Origin: Pomacea canaliculata
Taxonomy: Eukaryota > Mollusca > Gastropoda > Architaenioglossa > Ampullariidae
DNA: 64,000 nucleotides
NCBI RefSeq assembly: GCF_003073045.1
Contig: NC_037596.1
Span: 26,076,392 to 26,140,391, forward strand
Direction of reading: 5' to 3'
Shown piece by piece: positions 24,322-36,225 of the stretch; position 1 is the stretch's first letter, and every line of letters begins with the position of its first letter. Below the pieces are notes generated by a model. That model did not search any database, had not been told where the DNA came from, and worked only from the letters and a program-made list of their open reading frames with translations. A program made the position numbers and the translations under genes.

Positions 24322-24600
24322 GTCGATACCTTACCTCCATCTTACCCTAACTGGCGATACCAAATTGTGAGCTATATATCTATCATTATCGGTCGATACC
24401 ATACCTCTATCTTACCTTAGCTGGCGATACCAAATTATGAACTATATATGATCTTTGGTGGTCGATACGATACCCAACTGTGCTATTTCTTTGAGGGAGT
24501 TTCAAATTATAATATATACATTATATATGCATTAGTGATCGATACCGAACTGTGATCGATCTTACCCTCGAGAGCGATACCAAAGTATATGATCTATATA
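24322..24600. repeat. Degenerate array with about 70-base unit
   Basis: Units begin GTCGATACC at 24322, GTCGATACC at 24392 and GTCGATACG at 24461, then decay. Inside each, TGGCGATACCAAATT and a CTATATAT run recur at the same offset. A fourth partial copy runs to about 24600. Confidence 0.7.
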
Positions 24601-25839
24601 TTTATCTTATCCAACTTTTCGATCTATATCTATCTTTTCCTCTTGAGCAAGCATCTGTATGTCTCTTTGTAAATTTATTAATAAAATCGTTTGTACGTTT
24701 ACATATTCTCATAATCATTTTCAGGAAATCGTTTTGTTAGTGCAGTGTATTTAGCTAAACCTGACTTATTATCTGTGGAGGGTGGGAGGACTATAGGAGG
24801 GGTTAGAACAAACTGCGTGGCTGTTGTCAGTCGTGTTGTCAATCGTGTGGTGAGCAACATTTGTTGTCAAGGGCATTGTCAGAAGATTACTCGAGTTGCT
24901 CCAATGAGCCACATCCACCATAAATAGCAGCGGCTTAATGAGGCTCACACTGAGCTTTTAAAGAAAATAAAATGTCTCTTCCTGACCTCTCTTATATCTC
25001 CTAAAGGTAGGAAAATTCTGTCTGCACTTAATGACTATTTCTGAGTATGTGTGTGTGTGTGAGAGAGAGATGGAGAGAAAGAGATATTTCTCTTTTGTTG
25101 ATTTTTTTCCTGTTTGCTGACATCATCTAATAAAAAAATATTCCTTGTGATATTCCCAAAATAAGGTCAGCTTTTAATCTCTCTTGTGTAGTGGCCACCA
25201 GTAACTTGTTCTTACTTCTTCTGCTGCTTTTTGCTGAGATACTCATACCTGTGGGAAAACTGAGGTGTGGCGTCTTTATCAAATCCACGAGGGCTTCACC
25301 AATCTCAAGGTTCAACCGACATATTTGGAAGAGTAACAGATTGAGACAAAGATACTCTCCAGTCCAGTCTTTGAGTCCTCATTTTTGTCAAAAATTACAT
25401 CCAAGCTTATGTAGGATTTGTCTAAAAACTTTTATCAAAAATAAATCATCACCATCGTCAATGTCGTCATCGTCATATTTCTCTTTCTTTCTTCTTTGCT
25501 CTCTAAGCTTTTACTCTTCTTGATGTCAGTTAATGCTCGTCATGTTGGCCGTTTGATGGATTAAACCTTAATTCGACCATTAAACTAAGGGTAAGCATTT
25601 ACATGTAAACCAGAAAAGAAAGACACAAGCAAAACTTTAACAAAACACGTCTGGTTTCCACCAACGATTATTTTATTGTTGTTGTTTTTCGTTCTCTGTA
25701 TCTTACAAGAATTTTATTACAAATTAATTAAGCATGTACGTAGTCTTTTGTACATATAAGTAAAGGCTAGAGTTCCCTAGAGTAGCATAGAGTTGCCTAA
25801 AGTAGCCTAGAGTTTCAGTCTACATGTATGATGTTGGTC

Positions 25840-27535
25840 CTACCCGCTCCCTGTAGAGGTTGGGCAGTTGGCACGAACCTCGTCCCACCCATCCGGGCAG
25901 TCCTTCGTGCCATCACACAGAAACTCAGTGTCGAAACAGATGACATGATTGGGGCATTTGATTTCATTTTGTGAGCATTGATACGTGTCTGCAACATAGT
26001 TCATTAACTGTTCATTTAGTTTTATTGGTGAGTTAACCAAGAGATAAAACACTGCATTTTATTTTACACTTTAATATTCTCTTACAACAAAATAGTAAGA
26101 AGGAAGGCGGATAAAAAAAGGGGAAGGAAAGGGGGAAAAAAGTAAAAATGATGAATAAAACAATACAAGATGATGAGGTCAATGAGTAATGATTAACATA
26201 AAAATTAATTAATTCGGTACTCACCACATCCTTGCTCATCGGTTGTGTCGCCGCAGTCGTTGTCACCATCACACCTGTATTCCAGGGGGACACAACGGCC
26301 GTTAGCACACTTCACCTGATGTTCTCCTGTGCAGTCAGTAGCTGTGAAAACAGAGTTCAAGGTCTCCTTGACGTTTCTGCTTTTCAAATTATCCTTAAAT
26401 ATTTTCTTTTAATCTTTAAATTTCAGAGTGCGGTCATCGCCGTATGTAAAAGAGAAGTTGTTTAGTGAGAGACCATGATTGTTTAATTGACATACAGTTC
26501 AAACCTGAAGTCAGGACGGATAATTGTAATGTACATTTGTGACCTCAGCGCTTGACATTTATTGATGAATGACAGAGAGATAGACTATAAAGTAAGAAAG
26601 AAAGAAGTAAAAAAAAAATGGAATGAGAGACTTAAAAACGTAGTTAAAGCCATGTAATATTTAAGTCCAGTCAAGGAAGAAGCAAAACACGTTTTAGTAA
26701 AAAAACTACTCACGGCAACCCACTTCATCCTCGTTGTTACCGCAGTCGTTCTCCAGTGTCACACAGCCACTCCTCCTGGATGCACTGACCGTTGGAGCAC
26801 GCATAATGACCATCGCCGCACGCAGCTGCAGCATAGCAAGAGGTCAAAGGGCTTGCGGGTCAATCACTTCTTTATCGGTCGATCATTAATCTGTCACTCC
26901 GTGTGCCTGTGAGTCTTGGAGTGTGTGTAGCCCGTCAGTCTGTGTGTACACGTCTACCAATGAATTTAGTCCATCAGTCTGTGTTCCCTTTACCAGTGTG
27001 TACAGTCTGCCTGTCTGTGTGTCTGTGCAAACGTGGACCTGTCTGTCCATTTATACCTCCCTCCTTTTCCCAACCGATAGCGTTTTCTGTCGGTATTCTC
27101 TTTCTCTTTATAGTTTCCCTTTCTTCTTCTCTCATGTCTCATCTACATCATTTTGTATCTCTGCTTGTTAAAATAGTTTTCCAATCTAAGTTCCATTCGT
27201 TTCAATTTTTATTTTATTTTATTTTATTTTATTTTATTTTATTTTATTTTATTTTTTGTTTGTCTGTTCATGGCGATACCTGTACACTCCTTCCAAACCT
27301 TTTTTTTTTTTCGTTTTGCAATCGGGTTTTTATATATATATATATATTTCTTAGCCTTAATACCAATGACGACAGAAACCTGGTCACTGGTCAAAAAGCT
27401 AGCAGCAGCATGCTTAGCAACATATGTGTCTCAGTTCTACTCACCTCTCTTAACTCTACTTCCAGTTCGTTTGGCCCCAGCTTGACCCAGCAGCACCAGA
27501 ACACAGACTAACCAGCACCAGGAGATGGACGACAT
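25840..27535 (-). CDS. LDLa gene C: small secreted three-LDLa protein with a one-base insertion in exon 2
   Basis: Four exons on - : 27535-27445 (signal [19 protein letters not shown], then [11 protein letters not shown] with two dibasic sites), 26825-26714, 26341-26225 and 25988-25840. All are phase 1. Exons 3 and 4 are intact LDLa modules ([35 protein letters not shown]). Exon 2 is 112 bases. It has one extra base at about 26755, within the codons for DTEND, where the tandem copy reads cleanly; the frame is lost in LDLa module 1. A transcript skipping exon 2 would be in frame. Expected length without the insertion is 155 residues. A TATA box lies 52 bases upstream of the start codon. Confidence 0.75.
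27206..27256. repeat. ATTTT pentanucleotide microsatellite
   Basis: Ten uninterrupted ATTTT units in the first intron of LDLa gene C, absent from the matching place in copy 2 of the duplication. Confidence 0.95.
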
Positions 27536-28933
27536 GTTGTCTTGCCTTCTTCCTTTCTATGATTTCAGGTCAGCAGCCAATGCCAGCTTTATATATCTAC
27601 AGAGGTTAGGGTTCAAAAAAAAAAGTTCTTTGGCCTGGGCATGCCAGTCTGTATACTGAACTCAGACTTTTGGAAGTACCAGTGAGCATCATTATAACTC
27701 GTTACAAGTTCCATGTGTTGCTAGAACTGATAACAAACAACTTTTCAATGGATGTCTTTCACTGAGGTTCACTTTTGATGGGTGAAAAGTTCTCGTAGCC
27801 ATTTAGGTAGTGGCTCAACAGGACAGATAACAAAATGTAAAGATGTAGCAAAAAAAAATAAAAAAAAGTGTGCTGTATTTCAGCGTCACCTGTCACTTGT
27901 TTGTTACAATATTACCCACTTTTCAAACAGTATAAATAATAATCAAGCTGTGGGACAGTGCCACAGAAGAAATTTCATATCACACTACTGTGCACATGCG
28001 GTCGACCGGACTTAACGGCGAATGGTGTAGCAGCATGCAGTCCACACACTGAGCTTCTAAAGAAAATGAAATGTCTCCTCCTGACCTCTCTTACAGTCAC
28101 TGGCTGCTAAAGGTAGGAAAATTATGTCTGCACTTTAATGACAGTCTATTTCTGAGTATATATATATGTGTGTGTGAGAGAGAGAGAGAGAAAGAAAGGG
28201 AGATGGAGAGAACGAGATATTTCTCTTTTGTTGATTTGTTTTCCCTGTTAGCTGACATCCTCTAATAAAAACAATTTCTTGTGATATTCACGAAATAAGG
28301 TCATTTTTAATCTCCCTTGTTTAGAGGCCACCAGTAACTTGTTCTTACTTCTCTGTTGCATTTTGCTGAGATACTCACACCTGTGGAAAACTGTGGTGTG
28401 GCGTCTTTATCAAATCCACGAGGGCTTTACCAGTCTCAAGGTTCAACGGATATATTTTGACAAGTAACAGATTGAGACAAAGATACTCTCCAGTCCAGTC
28501 TTTGAGTCTTCTTTTTTGTCCAAAATATTAATCCAAGCTTATTTACCCTTTGTCTAAAAACTTTTATCAAAAAATCAATCATCACCATCGTCAATGTCGT
28601 CATCGTCATATTTCTCTTTCTTTCTCCTTTGCTCTCTAAACTTTAACTCTTCTTGTTGTCGGTTACTGTTGGCCTTTAGATGGACTTAAACCTTAATTCC
28701 TCCATTAAACTAAGGGTAAGTATTTACATGTAAACCAGAAAAGAAAGACACAAGCAAAACTTTAACAAAACACGTCTGGTTTCCACAAACGATTTTTTAT
28801 TATTGTTGTTTTTCATTCTCTTTATCTTACAAGAATTTTATTACAAATTAATTCAACATGTACGTAGTCTTTTGTACATATAAGTAAAGGCTTGTGTAGC
28901 CTAGAGTTTCAGTCGGTATGTATGATGTCGGTT
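27536..28933. other. Spacer between LDLa genes C and D
   Basis: Promoter of LDLa gene C at the left, a unique stretch to about 28046, then the left part of duplication copy 2, which is the 3' flank of LDLa gene D. No further gene. Confidence 0.6.
27587..27595 (-). promoter_or_regulatory. TATA box of LDLa gene C
   Basis: TATATAAAG on the - strand, 52 bases upstream of the ATG and conserved in the tandem copy. It implies a short 5' UTR of about 20-25 bases. Confidence 0.6.
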
Positions 28934-30614
28934 CTATCCTGTAAAGGATGGGCAGTTGGCACGAACCTCGTCCCACCCATCCGGGCAGTCCCTCTTGCCA
29001 TCACACAGAAACGCAGTGTGAAAGCAGATGACATTGTTGGGGCATTTGATTTCATGTTGTGAGCACTTATACGTGTCTGCAACATAGTTAATTAACTGTT
29101 CATTTAGTTTTACTGGTGAGTTAACCAAGAGATGATACACTACATTTCATTTTACACTTGAAAATTCTTTTTACAACAAAATACTAAGAAGGAAGGCGGA
29201 AAAGAGGAAGGGAAGAAGAAGGACAGGGGAAGAAAAGTAAAAATGAAGAATAAAATAATACAAGATGAAGGTCAATGAGTAATGATTAACAAAATTTTTT
29301 AGCTTAATCATTTAATTAATTAATCTCGGTACTCACTACATCCCTGCTCATCGGTTGTGTCGCCGCAGTCGTTGTCACCATCACACCTGTATTCCAGGGG
29401 GACACAGCGGCCGTTAGCACACTTCACCTGATGTTCTCCTGAGCAGTCAGTAGCTGTGAAAACAGAGTTAAAGGTCTCGATCTTGACTACATTTTTACAT
29501 GAACGTTTCTGCTTTTCAAATTCTCCTTAAGTATAATATTTTAATCTTTAAATTTCAGAGTTGCGATCATCTCCGTATGTAAAGAGAAGCTGTTTACTGA
29601 GAAACCACGATTGTTTAATTGACATACGGTTCAAGCCTGAAGTCAGGAGGGATAATTGTTATGCTCATTTGTGACCTTAGCGTTTGACTTTTATTGATGA
29701 ATGACAGACAGATAGACAATAAAGTAAGAAAGAAAGAAGTACAAAAAATGGAATGAGAGACTTAAAACGTAGTTAAAGCCATGAATATTTAAGTCCAGTC
29801 AAGGAAGAAACAAAACTCGTTGGCAGTCTTGCAGTTACAATAAAAGCTACTCACGGCAACCCACTTCATCCTCGTTGTTACCGCAGTCGTTCTCCGTGTC
29901 GCACAGCCACTCCTCCTCAATGCACTGACCGTTGGAGCACCTAAAAAGACCAACGCCGCAGACCGCTGCAACACAGCAAGAGGTCAAGGGCTTGCGGGTC
30001 AGTCATCTTCTTTATCGGTTGGTCATCAATCTGTCACTCCGTGTGCCTGTGAGTCTTGGAATGTGTGTAGTCCTTCAGTCTCTGTGTCTGTGTACACGTC
30101 TACCAATGAATTTAATCCATCAGTCTGTTTTCCCTTTACCAGTGTGTATAGTCCGTCTGTTTGTGTGTCTGTGTACTTGTGGACCTGTCTGTCCATTTAT
30201 GCCTCCCTCCTTTTCCCAACCGATGGCGTTTTCTGTACGTCTTCTCTTTATAGTTTCCTACTCTTCTTCTCTCGATCATGTCTCATCTCCATCATCTTTG
30301 TATCTCTGCTTGTTAAAATAGTTTTCCAATCTAACTTTCATTTCTTTCATTTTTTTTTTTTTTTGTCTGATCGTGGCGGTACCTATTCACTCCTTCCAAA
30401 CTTTGTGTGTGTGCAACCGGGTTTGTTTTTTTTCTTAGCCTTAATACCAATGACGACAGAAACCTGGTCACTGGTCAAAAAGCTAGCAGCAGCATGCTTA
30501 GCAACATGTGTCTCAGTTCTACTCACCTCTCTTCGTCTTACTTCCAGTCCGTTTGGCCCCAGCTTGACCCAGCAGCACCAGAACACAGACTAACCAGCAC
30601 CAGAAGATGGACAT
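28934..30614 (-). CDS. LDLa gene D: small secreted three-LDLa protein, intact
   Basis: Four exons on - : 30614-30527, 29965-29855, 29453-29337 and 29076-28934. They sum to 459 bases, 152 residues. Signal [18 protein letters not shown] is followed by [11 protein letters not shown], whose two dibasic sites suggest proprotein convertase cleavage just before LDLa 1. Each later exon is one LDLa module with six Cys and the acidic signature ([45 protein letters not shown]). All introns are phase 1 with GT-AG ends. It is the tandem partner of LDLa gene C and the reference used here to judge the damage in A, B and C. A secreted extracellular role is well supported; the partner is unknown. Confidence 0.85.
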
Positions 30615-30650
30615 GTTGTCTTGCTTTCTGATTTCAGCAGCCAAGGGCAG

Positions 30651-30659
30651 CTTTATATA
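30651..30659 (-). promoter_or_regulatory. TATA box of LDLa gene D
   Basis: TATATAAAG on the - strand, 37 bases upstream of the ATG. It matches the TATA box of LDLa gene C; the spacer to the ATG is 15 bases shorter than in the twin gene. Confidence 0.55.
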
Positions 30660-30775
30660 TCTTCTGGGGTTAGGGTTCAAAACAACAGTTCTTTGGCCTT
30701 GTCATGCCAGTCTGTATACTGAACTCAGACTTTTGGAAGTACCGGTGAGCATCGATATTATAACGCGTTACAAGA

Positions 30776-33700
30776 AAAAAGTGCATCCTACCTAAGAATA
30801 CTTTTTCTTTTTGATAATTATACATCATATTTTATATTTATGATATCTGTGTATATATACACACACTTGATATAACGCACACTGTATATTTATTTAATGA
30901 TTTTTATGTGTCTACAAATAGCTTCTGTGTTTTCACAACGTATTGTATATTTAAGCTTTATCTTCCAAACATAGTTATTTTTAATTATAGGATATATTTA
31001 ATAGCATACAATATATTTATATCGTACTTTACATTTATAGAGTGCTGTTTTATAGATATATTATACATATATTGTATATCTTATATATGCACTAAAGGAA
31101 TGTTATACGAGTCTACACATATAATTGTGTGAGCATACCCACAATATTTTATGCTTACATTATTGCATGCATATCCATTACTTTCTACCTCTAGTTATTT
31201 TGACCATTCAGACTATTTGATCTTCAGATATGTCAGTCCTATGAAAAATTTTATAATTCTTCTCATACAATCTTATGTGAAACCAAATGACCTTGCTGAA
31301 ATAAAAGCAAAACAATCAGGCTCCTAAATTCAAAGTATTTTTGAATGTTATTTTAAATTTTCTTTTAATGTTTATGTTGGTAAATCTAAGCATGTTATCT
31401 TTATCAACGTATGTTGTTTACTCAAATACTAGAAAGCGCAGTTGTGGGAAAGCAACAGGTGTCAGGCACCTGGCTGTGTGTGTGTGTGTGTGTTTTTTTT
31501 TTGTTTTTTTTTTTTTTTTGTCTGTTTGTGTTTTTTTTTCACATCCTATACAATAGATACGGTGAGCCACTTATCCCTACTGCTCCTGGAGCCATTGGGA
31601 TATTTTACGTGTATTCATTGTGCGAACTTACGTTCGATAAATGGGAGGCTATTCCCACACGATTAATATAAACTGCAGTTGCTTCCCTTAGCCCGCTATC
31701 TCCCTTTTTTTTTTTTTTTTTTTTTTAAAAATGAAATTTCCTTTGCTAGCGTAAGTCAGACATGTAAATGAAAGGATATATGTATATAGATAGATGCATA
31801 TATATATAGCTTTAAAATGTATATTTTAAAATATATTTCTATTAAACAGTGAATTTCTGTAAGAATTGTTCGCTAATTGCTGGTTAATAAGCTTTAGTTT
31901 GGTTGGTTACTTGTTAACTTCATTGCTATTACCATGATTTAGAAGCTAAATTCATTGTTATTCATTCTAGTTTTGCTGTTATTTTTTTTTTTCCATTGTG
32001 TTTTATTTTTTCTTCTGTTTGTCTGTCTGTCTATGTATTTTATTTTAGTTTTTTTTATTCTTACTTAACAAATAACTATTTACAGTTCAGTCGACTGGTC
32101 AAAGTAAAAAAAAAATTATGCTCAATGATCTATCAAGAATCCCTGATCGGTAAAAAGTTAATTAGTACATCACTAAGTACAGCTTCAAAAGTTAACAAGT
32201 ACATCCCTAAGACAGCCGTAAAGTTAATAACTCCATAACTTCTTGTTGACCCCCTATAGGCTTTTAAGAGACTTAAAATGTTACACGCTTATACTTATCA
32301 TTATTGCCTGTTAGCGTGTTTTATTCGTCCCTCCCCCTTCCCTTACCGTCAGTTCATGTACACAAGGGATAAACTTTAGAGGGAATCTTTTTGGACTCTC
32401 CCCCCCTCTCTCTCTAACATGACTCACAGATGTTTACACATACTCATATCCGCTTATCTCTCTATCTTTCTCTCTCATGCACATCCTAAAAAGCAGTTTA
32501 AAAGAAAAACTTAAAAGAAGAATACAAAAACTAAGAGGAAGAGATGTCTGCGGTATAATGTGGTAAATCAACATCGTGTGCTTAGCTTGTGACAGGTCAC
32601 ATCAACGGTGAGCACTGGGTTTGCACACAGCACCCACGGTCATGCCAATGGTGCTGAGGAAATGTAGATAAAATGAGAGACAAAGACCGAGAAAGAAATA
32701 AAAAAGAAAGAATATGACTGTTGCCCATGCGTAGCTGTAGACAGTCGTTACAGTCAGTTCTGTCTGTCTGTCTAACTACAAAACAAATCTCGTTTCTTCC
32801 TTGAGCTTTCTTCTTCGACTTTCAACTTTGCGGCCAGGTGATAGGGTCAAGAGGTCAAGTGGGGTCGGGTACTTCCCTGTGGCTTGACGCTTGCATGTAA
32901 TGCTTGTGTGTGTGTGAGCGTCCATCAGAAGTTCATAAATCCTTTAACCCTACTTTTTAATTTGCCTATCTCTATTTTTTTGTATGTCTGTTTTCTAGCT
33001 AGCTATCTGTAGTCTGTCATATTATCTGTCAGTCTGTGTACAAAGCTCAATGTGCCTACGTAACCTTCCTGATCGTTCCATCCATAAATAACACATTTGC
33101 ACATAATATCCTTCATTTTCTCTTTGCCATTCTATGTGTGTGTGTTTCTATATGTGTGTTTTTTTCTCTGTGTGGTTTTGGTTTGTTTTTTTCTCGCGAG
33201 GTTTCTTTACGCGTCCAATATCTGTGTATGTCTGTCTTTCTGCCTGGCTACCTTTCTGTCTGGTTTTTCCTTTTTTTAATCTGTCTTCTCTCCCTCCCTC
33301 TCCTGTGCCGCTGTTTTTCAGGATATCGCTCATCTCTTCTTGATGTCAAAACAGGGTACACCGTGCACCCAGAGCCGCGGAATCTGGCATTCCAGAAGGG
33401 GTAGCATTGACGTCATGCATGGCACCTCGGTACACGACCGATCACCTCATTAGAACACCCGCTTTTTGCATTTTCCCCTTTTGTCAGTTATGCCTTGCTT
33501 ACAAACCAGGTATCTTGATCTCTATTGTGCATATGTGTGCGTGCGTGTGTTTTTTTTTTGTGTGCGCATGCGTGCGGTAACGACTCGGTAACGGTGGGTT
33601 GTTTCCCCTTGTTTGGGTTGGTTCATTAATTCTTTTACTACAGAAGAAGGAATGTAGTAAAACACTTAGGTAGCATCTATCAGTGACCAATTTTTTTGGG

Positions 33701-35760
33701 GTTTTTTTATGTCTAAAACAACGAGAAGAAGAAACTAATACCGATACATGTGTGTACGAAGGGGCTACTGCGCCTTCAAAAAAGATACAGAAGGGGCAAA
33801 AATATCCCCCTCCCCTTCTGAACAATGCTTGAGATGTGATTCCTTACAAAGTACAAAAAGGTAAAGAAGCCTAGAGAGAGACAAAAGACAAATCTTTATT
33901 TACGAGGGGAACAGAATAAGCAAAGGTGATGCTTTTTTTCTAACATCTAACCATCGATCTACTTGAAAAAAAAGAAACACTACTTGACAACAAAACAAAG
34001 ACATTAATCAAAGAAGAGGTAGATTTTTAAACATCTTTTAGGCGTACTAACTTGCAAACTTTTATTGTGATTAATATGATTATAAAGTTTATCTTATTCT
34101 GAATATTATACATATTAACTTGTAATTGCAATAGATAGATGAGACATCTTTAGATAAGTTTTTTTCAGTGCTGCTTTGTCGTTTAAAACTAGCATAGAAC
34201 AGTATAAGTTTTTGTGATTCGTGTGTGTGTGTGTGCGCATGACTGCACTCATGCACTCCCTCTTTTTTTTTTCTTTTTTGGTAATCTGAGAGTGCAAAGG
34301 TCGTTCACTCCCAGTACGGAGTTGCACCCCACCTCCTACCCCAGAAAGCCGAGCATCTTCCTAATCCACTGGTGTGATACTGAAGAAAAGTAGAGATTTG
34401 GAGGAAGATGTCAGAATGACCGAAAAGACTGTAAAAATAATAATAATAAAAAAAAACTACCCTCGGTGCCGTTCGAAGGGGAACTTTGGAGTCCAAAAAG
34501 CAGGAGTTGGCTCGTAAGGTTTTAGTCGGATTGTAAAAATAAAATAAAACAAACCAACGAGCACTGGAGGAGAATTAGAGAACGACTTGTCTAGAGCAAG
34601 CACATGCGGGGCAGGGATAAAGGAAACGCCGCTAATGAGACCCAGTGACGCACGTGCCACGTCGCTCATGCGCAGTTCAACCGCAGCCAACTTCCGGCGA
34701 AAGCGCGAAAAGAAAGCAAACGGGAGAAACGAAAAGAAAACAACATGACTTCTGCATGGGTTTCGCCTTTCGCCAGTTCGAGAGAAGGAAACAAAAACGT
34801 AAAGTGTGTCAGGACAGCAAAAAGGAACAACAACAAAAAAAAAATAAAATAAAAAATAATAATAAATTCAGAAATCTAGAGAATGATGGGAAACAATTAA
34901 TAAAAGGGTAGACAATGTAGACACCACACCCGAGACAAGATCATAACCCGTGACACCTATATAATCTTTCCTGTTTGGGTGACAATAATCATTGCTGTAT
35001 CATTCCAAAAATAGATGAAAGATGAGAGTGAGGCTAAAGAAGGACGGGATGACATAAAGGTGCCAGCACACGTCCATTCCTCCTCTCTCTCTCTTCTTGT
35101 TTATCCTCACGCCCCTTTCTTCATTGCCTCTCTTTCGTCAGTTTTACTTGTAACATTTTTTCAAGGGCACTTAACCCAGAAAACAAATATGCAATTTTCT
35201 AAAAAGCATTTTGCCGAAGATTATAATCGTCTTTGCCAGCGGCCTTGCAGATGACTGATTGCAGCTTGTAAAGACTGTTTTGCTGATGGTGCGTTAGAGA
35301 CACTCGCGTCAAAAGACGCTAAGAAATCATTCCTTTTTTTTTTCTTTTCCTGCATGCTGATGGAAGTCTGAATTACGACTGGACAGGTACTCATAAAACA
35401 TCAGCAGCTTTGCTGACAGGTATAGCCACTAGCACCTAGCATCTAGCCTCTTGCACACGGCCCCAAGACCGCTAACAACAAATTATTTGCGACTTATAAC
35501 AAGCATATGTTGTACCGCCGAGCTGTTGCCAAGTCTTTGACGGGTATGTCTAAGAAAAGCACCCGAGATGCTCCACATTTCTACCCACCAAAAAAGATAA
35601 AAGTCGTGAAACTTTTTTTGGAGCAGCATGATCTGGCGAGTGGAGCTGCCGATTGCCACTCGTATGTTGGTGTACTCCAGACCTTATCTTCTTTTTCTTT
35701 CACAAATGTTTTTCTGTCTTGCATGTTTGGCTGTAACTTTTTGCTTTCTTTTGTTGTCTG
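30776..35760. other. Gene-poor region, part 1
   Basis: AT-rich from 30776 to about 32500, with TA-rich and poly(T) tracts (31480-31545, 31709-31727). It then has mixed composition with GT runs (33535-33560). A decayed repeat trace lies at 34290-34400, and a SINE-like 3' end may be present near 34925-34955. Open frames here are short, low in complexity and without splice support. Confidence 0.5.
34290..34400 (-). repeat. Trace of a dispersed repeat, copy 1
   Basis: On the - strand GGAAGATGCTCGGCTTTCTG followed by a G-rich run resembles GGAAGATGTTCAGCTTTGGA in the region 53890-54010. Only this core matches by eye. Confidence 0.25.
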
Positions 35761-35765
35761 ATATC

Positions 35766-36225
35766 TGGGGTTTTGTTTACTTGTGTTGCGTTGTTTTGTT
35801 TGTTTGATTTTTTGGGGGTTTGTTTTCTTTTACTCGTTTTTTTCTGTTTTCTTTGTTTCGTGATTTATCCTTTTTATTTGTTCTTTTCATTTTCAAGCTT
35901 TTTATCTGTTTTTCTTTTTATTCCTGCTTCTTACTACTTTCCTTCATTCTTTCTTTGTATCGTTTCTTTCTTCTTTCGTCTTTTTTCTCATCTTTGTCAT
36001 CTTTTGTCTTTCTCTTTCTATTTGTTGGTGGGGTTTTTTTTTATTTTACTTTCTTTTTTTCACGCTTTGCCTCTTGTTCTTTATTTTCGTTTCATTTCTT
36101 TTGTTCATTCTATTTTTTCTTTTTTTCTTTTTTCTTACTTTTTTCTTTCTTCTGCCCCTTTTTCTTTCTCTCCTCTTCCATTTGTTCTTCCTTCATTTCT
36201 TTATCTATCTTTTTTATCCTCAAAC
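35766..36225. repeat. T-rich polypyrimidine tract
   Basis: About 460 bases, mostly TTTC, TTTTC and TTTG units. The long ORFs of F, S and L read through it are artefacts. Confidence 0.85.

Larger units (their letters stand above)
20716..25839. other. Upstream region of the TRIM-like gene and spacer to LDLa gene C
   Basis: About 5 kb without a gene I can support. It contains a C run near 21248-21259, the GTCC/GTCT microsatellite, an E-box cluster at 22.3-22.8 kb, a Cys-bearing open frame on - at 23126-23470, an A-rich AAACAAAT stretch (about 23760-23880), a 70-base repeat array (24322-24600) and the start of the 2.7 kb duplication (24947). Confidence 0.5.
24947..27712. repeat. Tandem duplication, copy 1 (contains LDLa gene C)
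   Basis: About 2.77 kb directly repeated at 28047-30772, with a period of roughly 3.1 kb. Matching marks are ACACTGAGCTT near the left end, the GTGTGAGAGAGAG tract, the whole LDLa gene with its introns, and TGGAAGTACC near the right end. Copy 1 has a long ATTTT microsatellite (27206-27256) that copy 2 lacks. The introns still align, so the duplication is recent compared with the split from LDLa genes A and B. Confidence 0.85.
28047..30772. repeat. Tandem duplication, copy 2 (contains LDLa gene D)
   Basis: Direct copy of 24947-27712, with small indels and substitutions spread along exons, introns and flanks. It carries the only LDLa gene of the window without a visible lesion. Confidence 0.85.
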
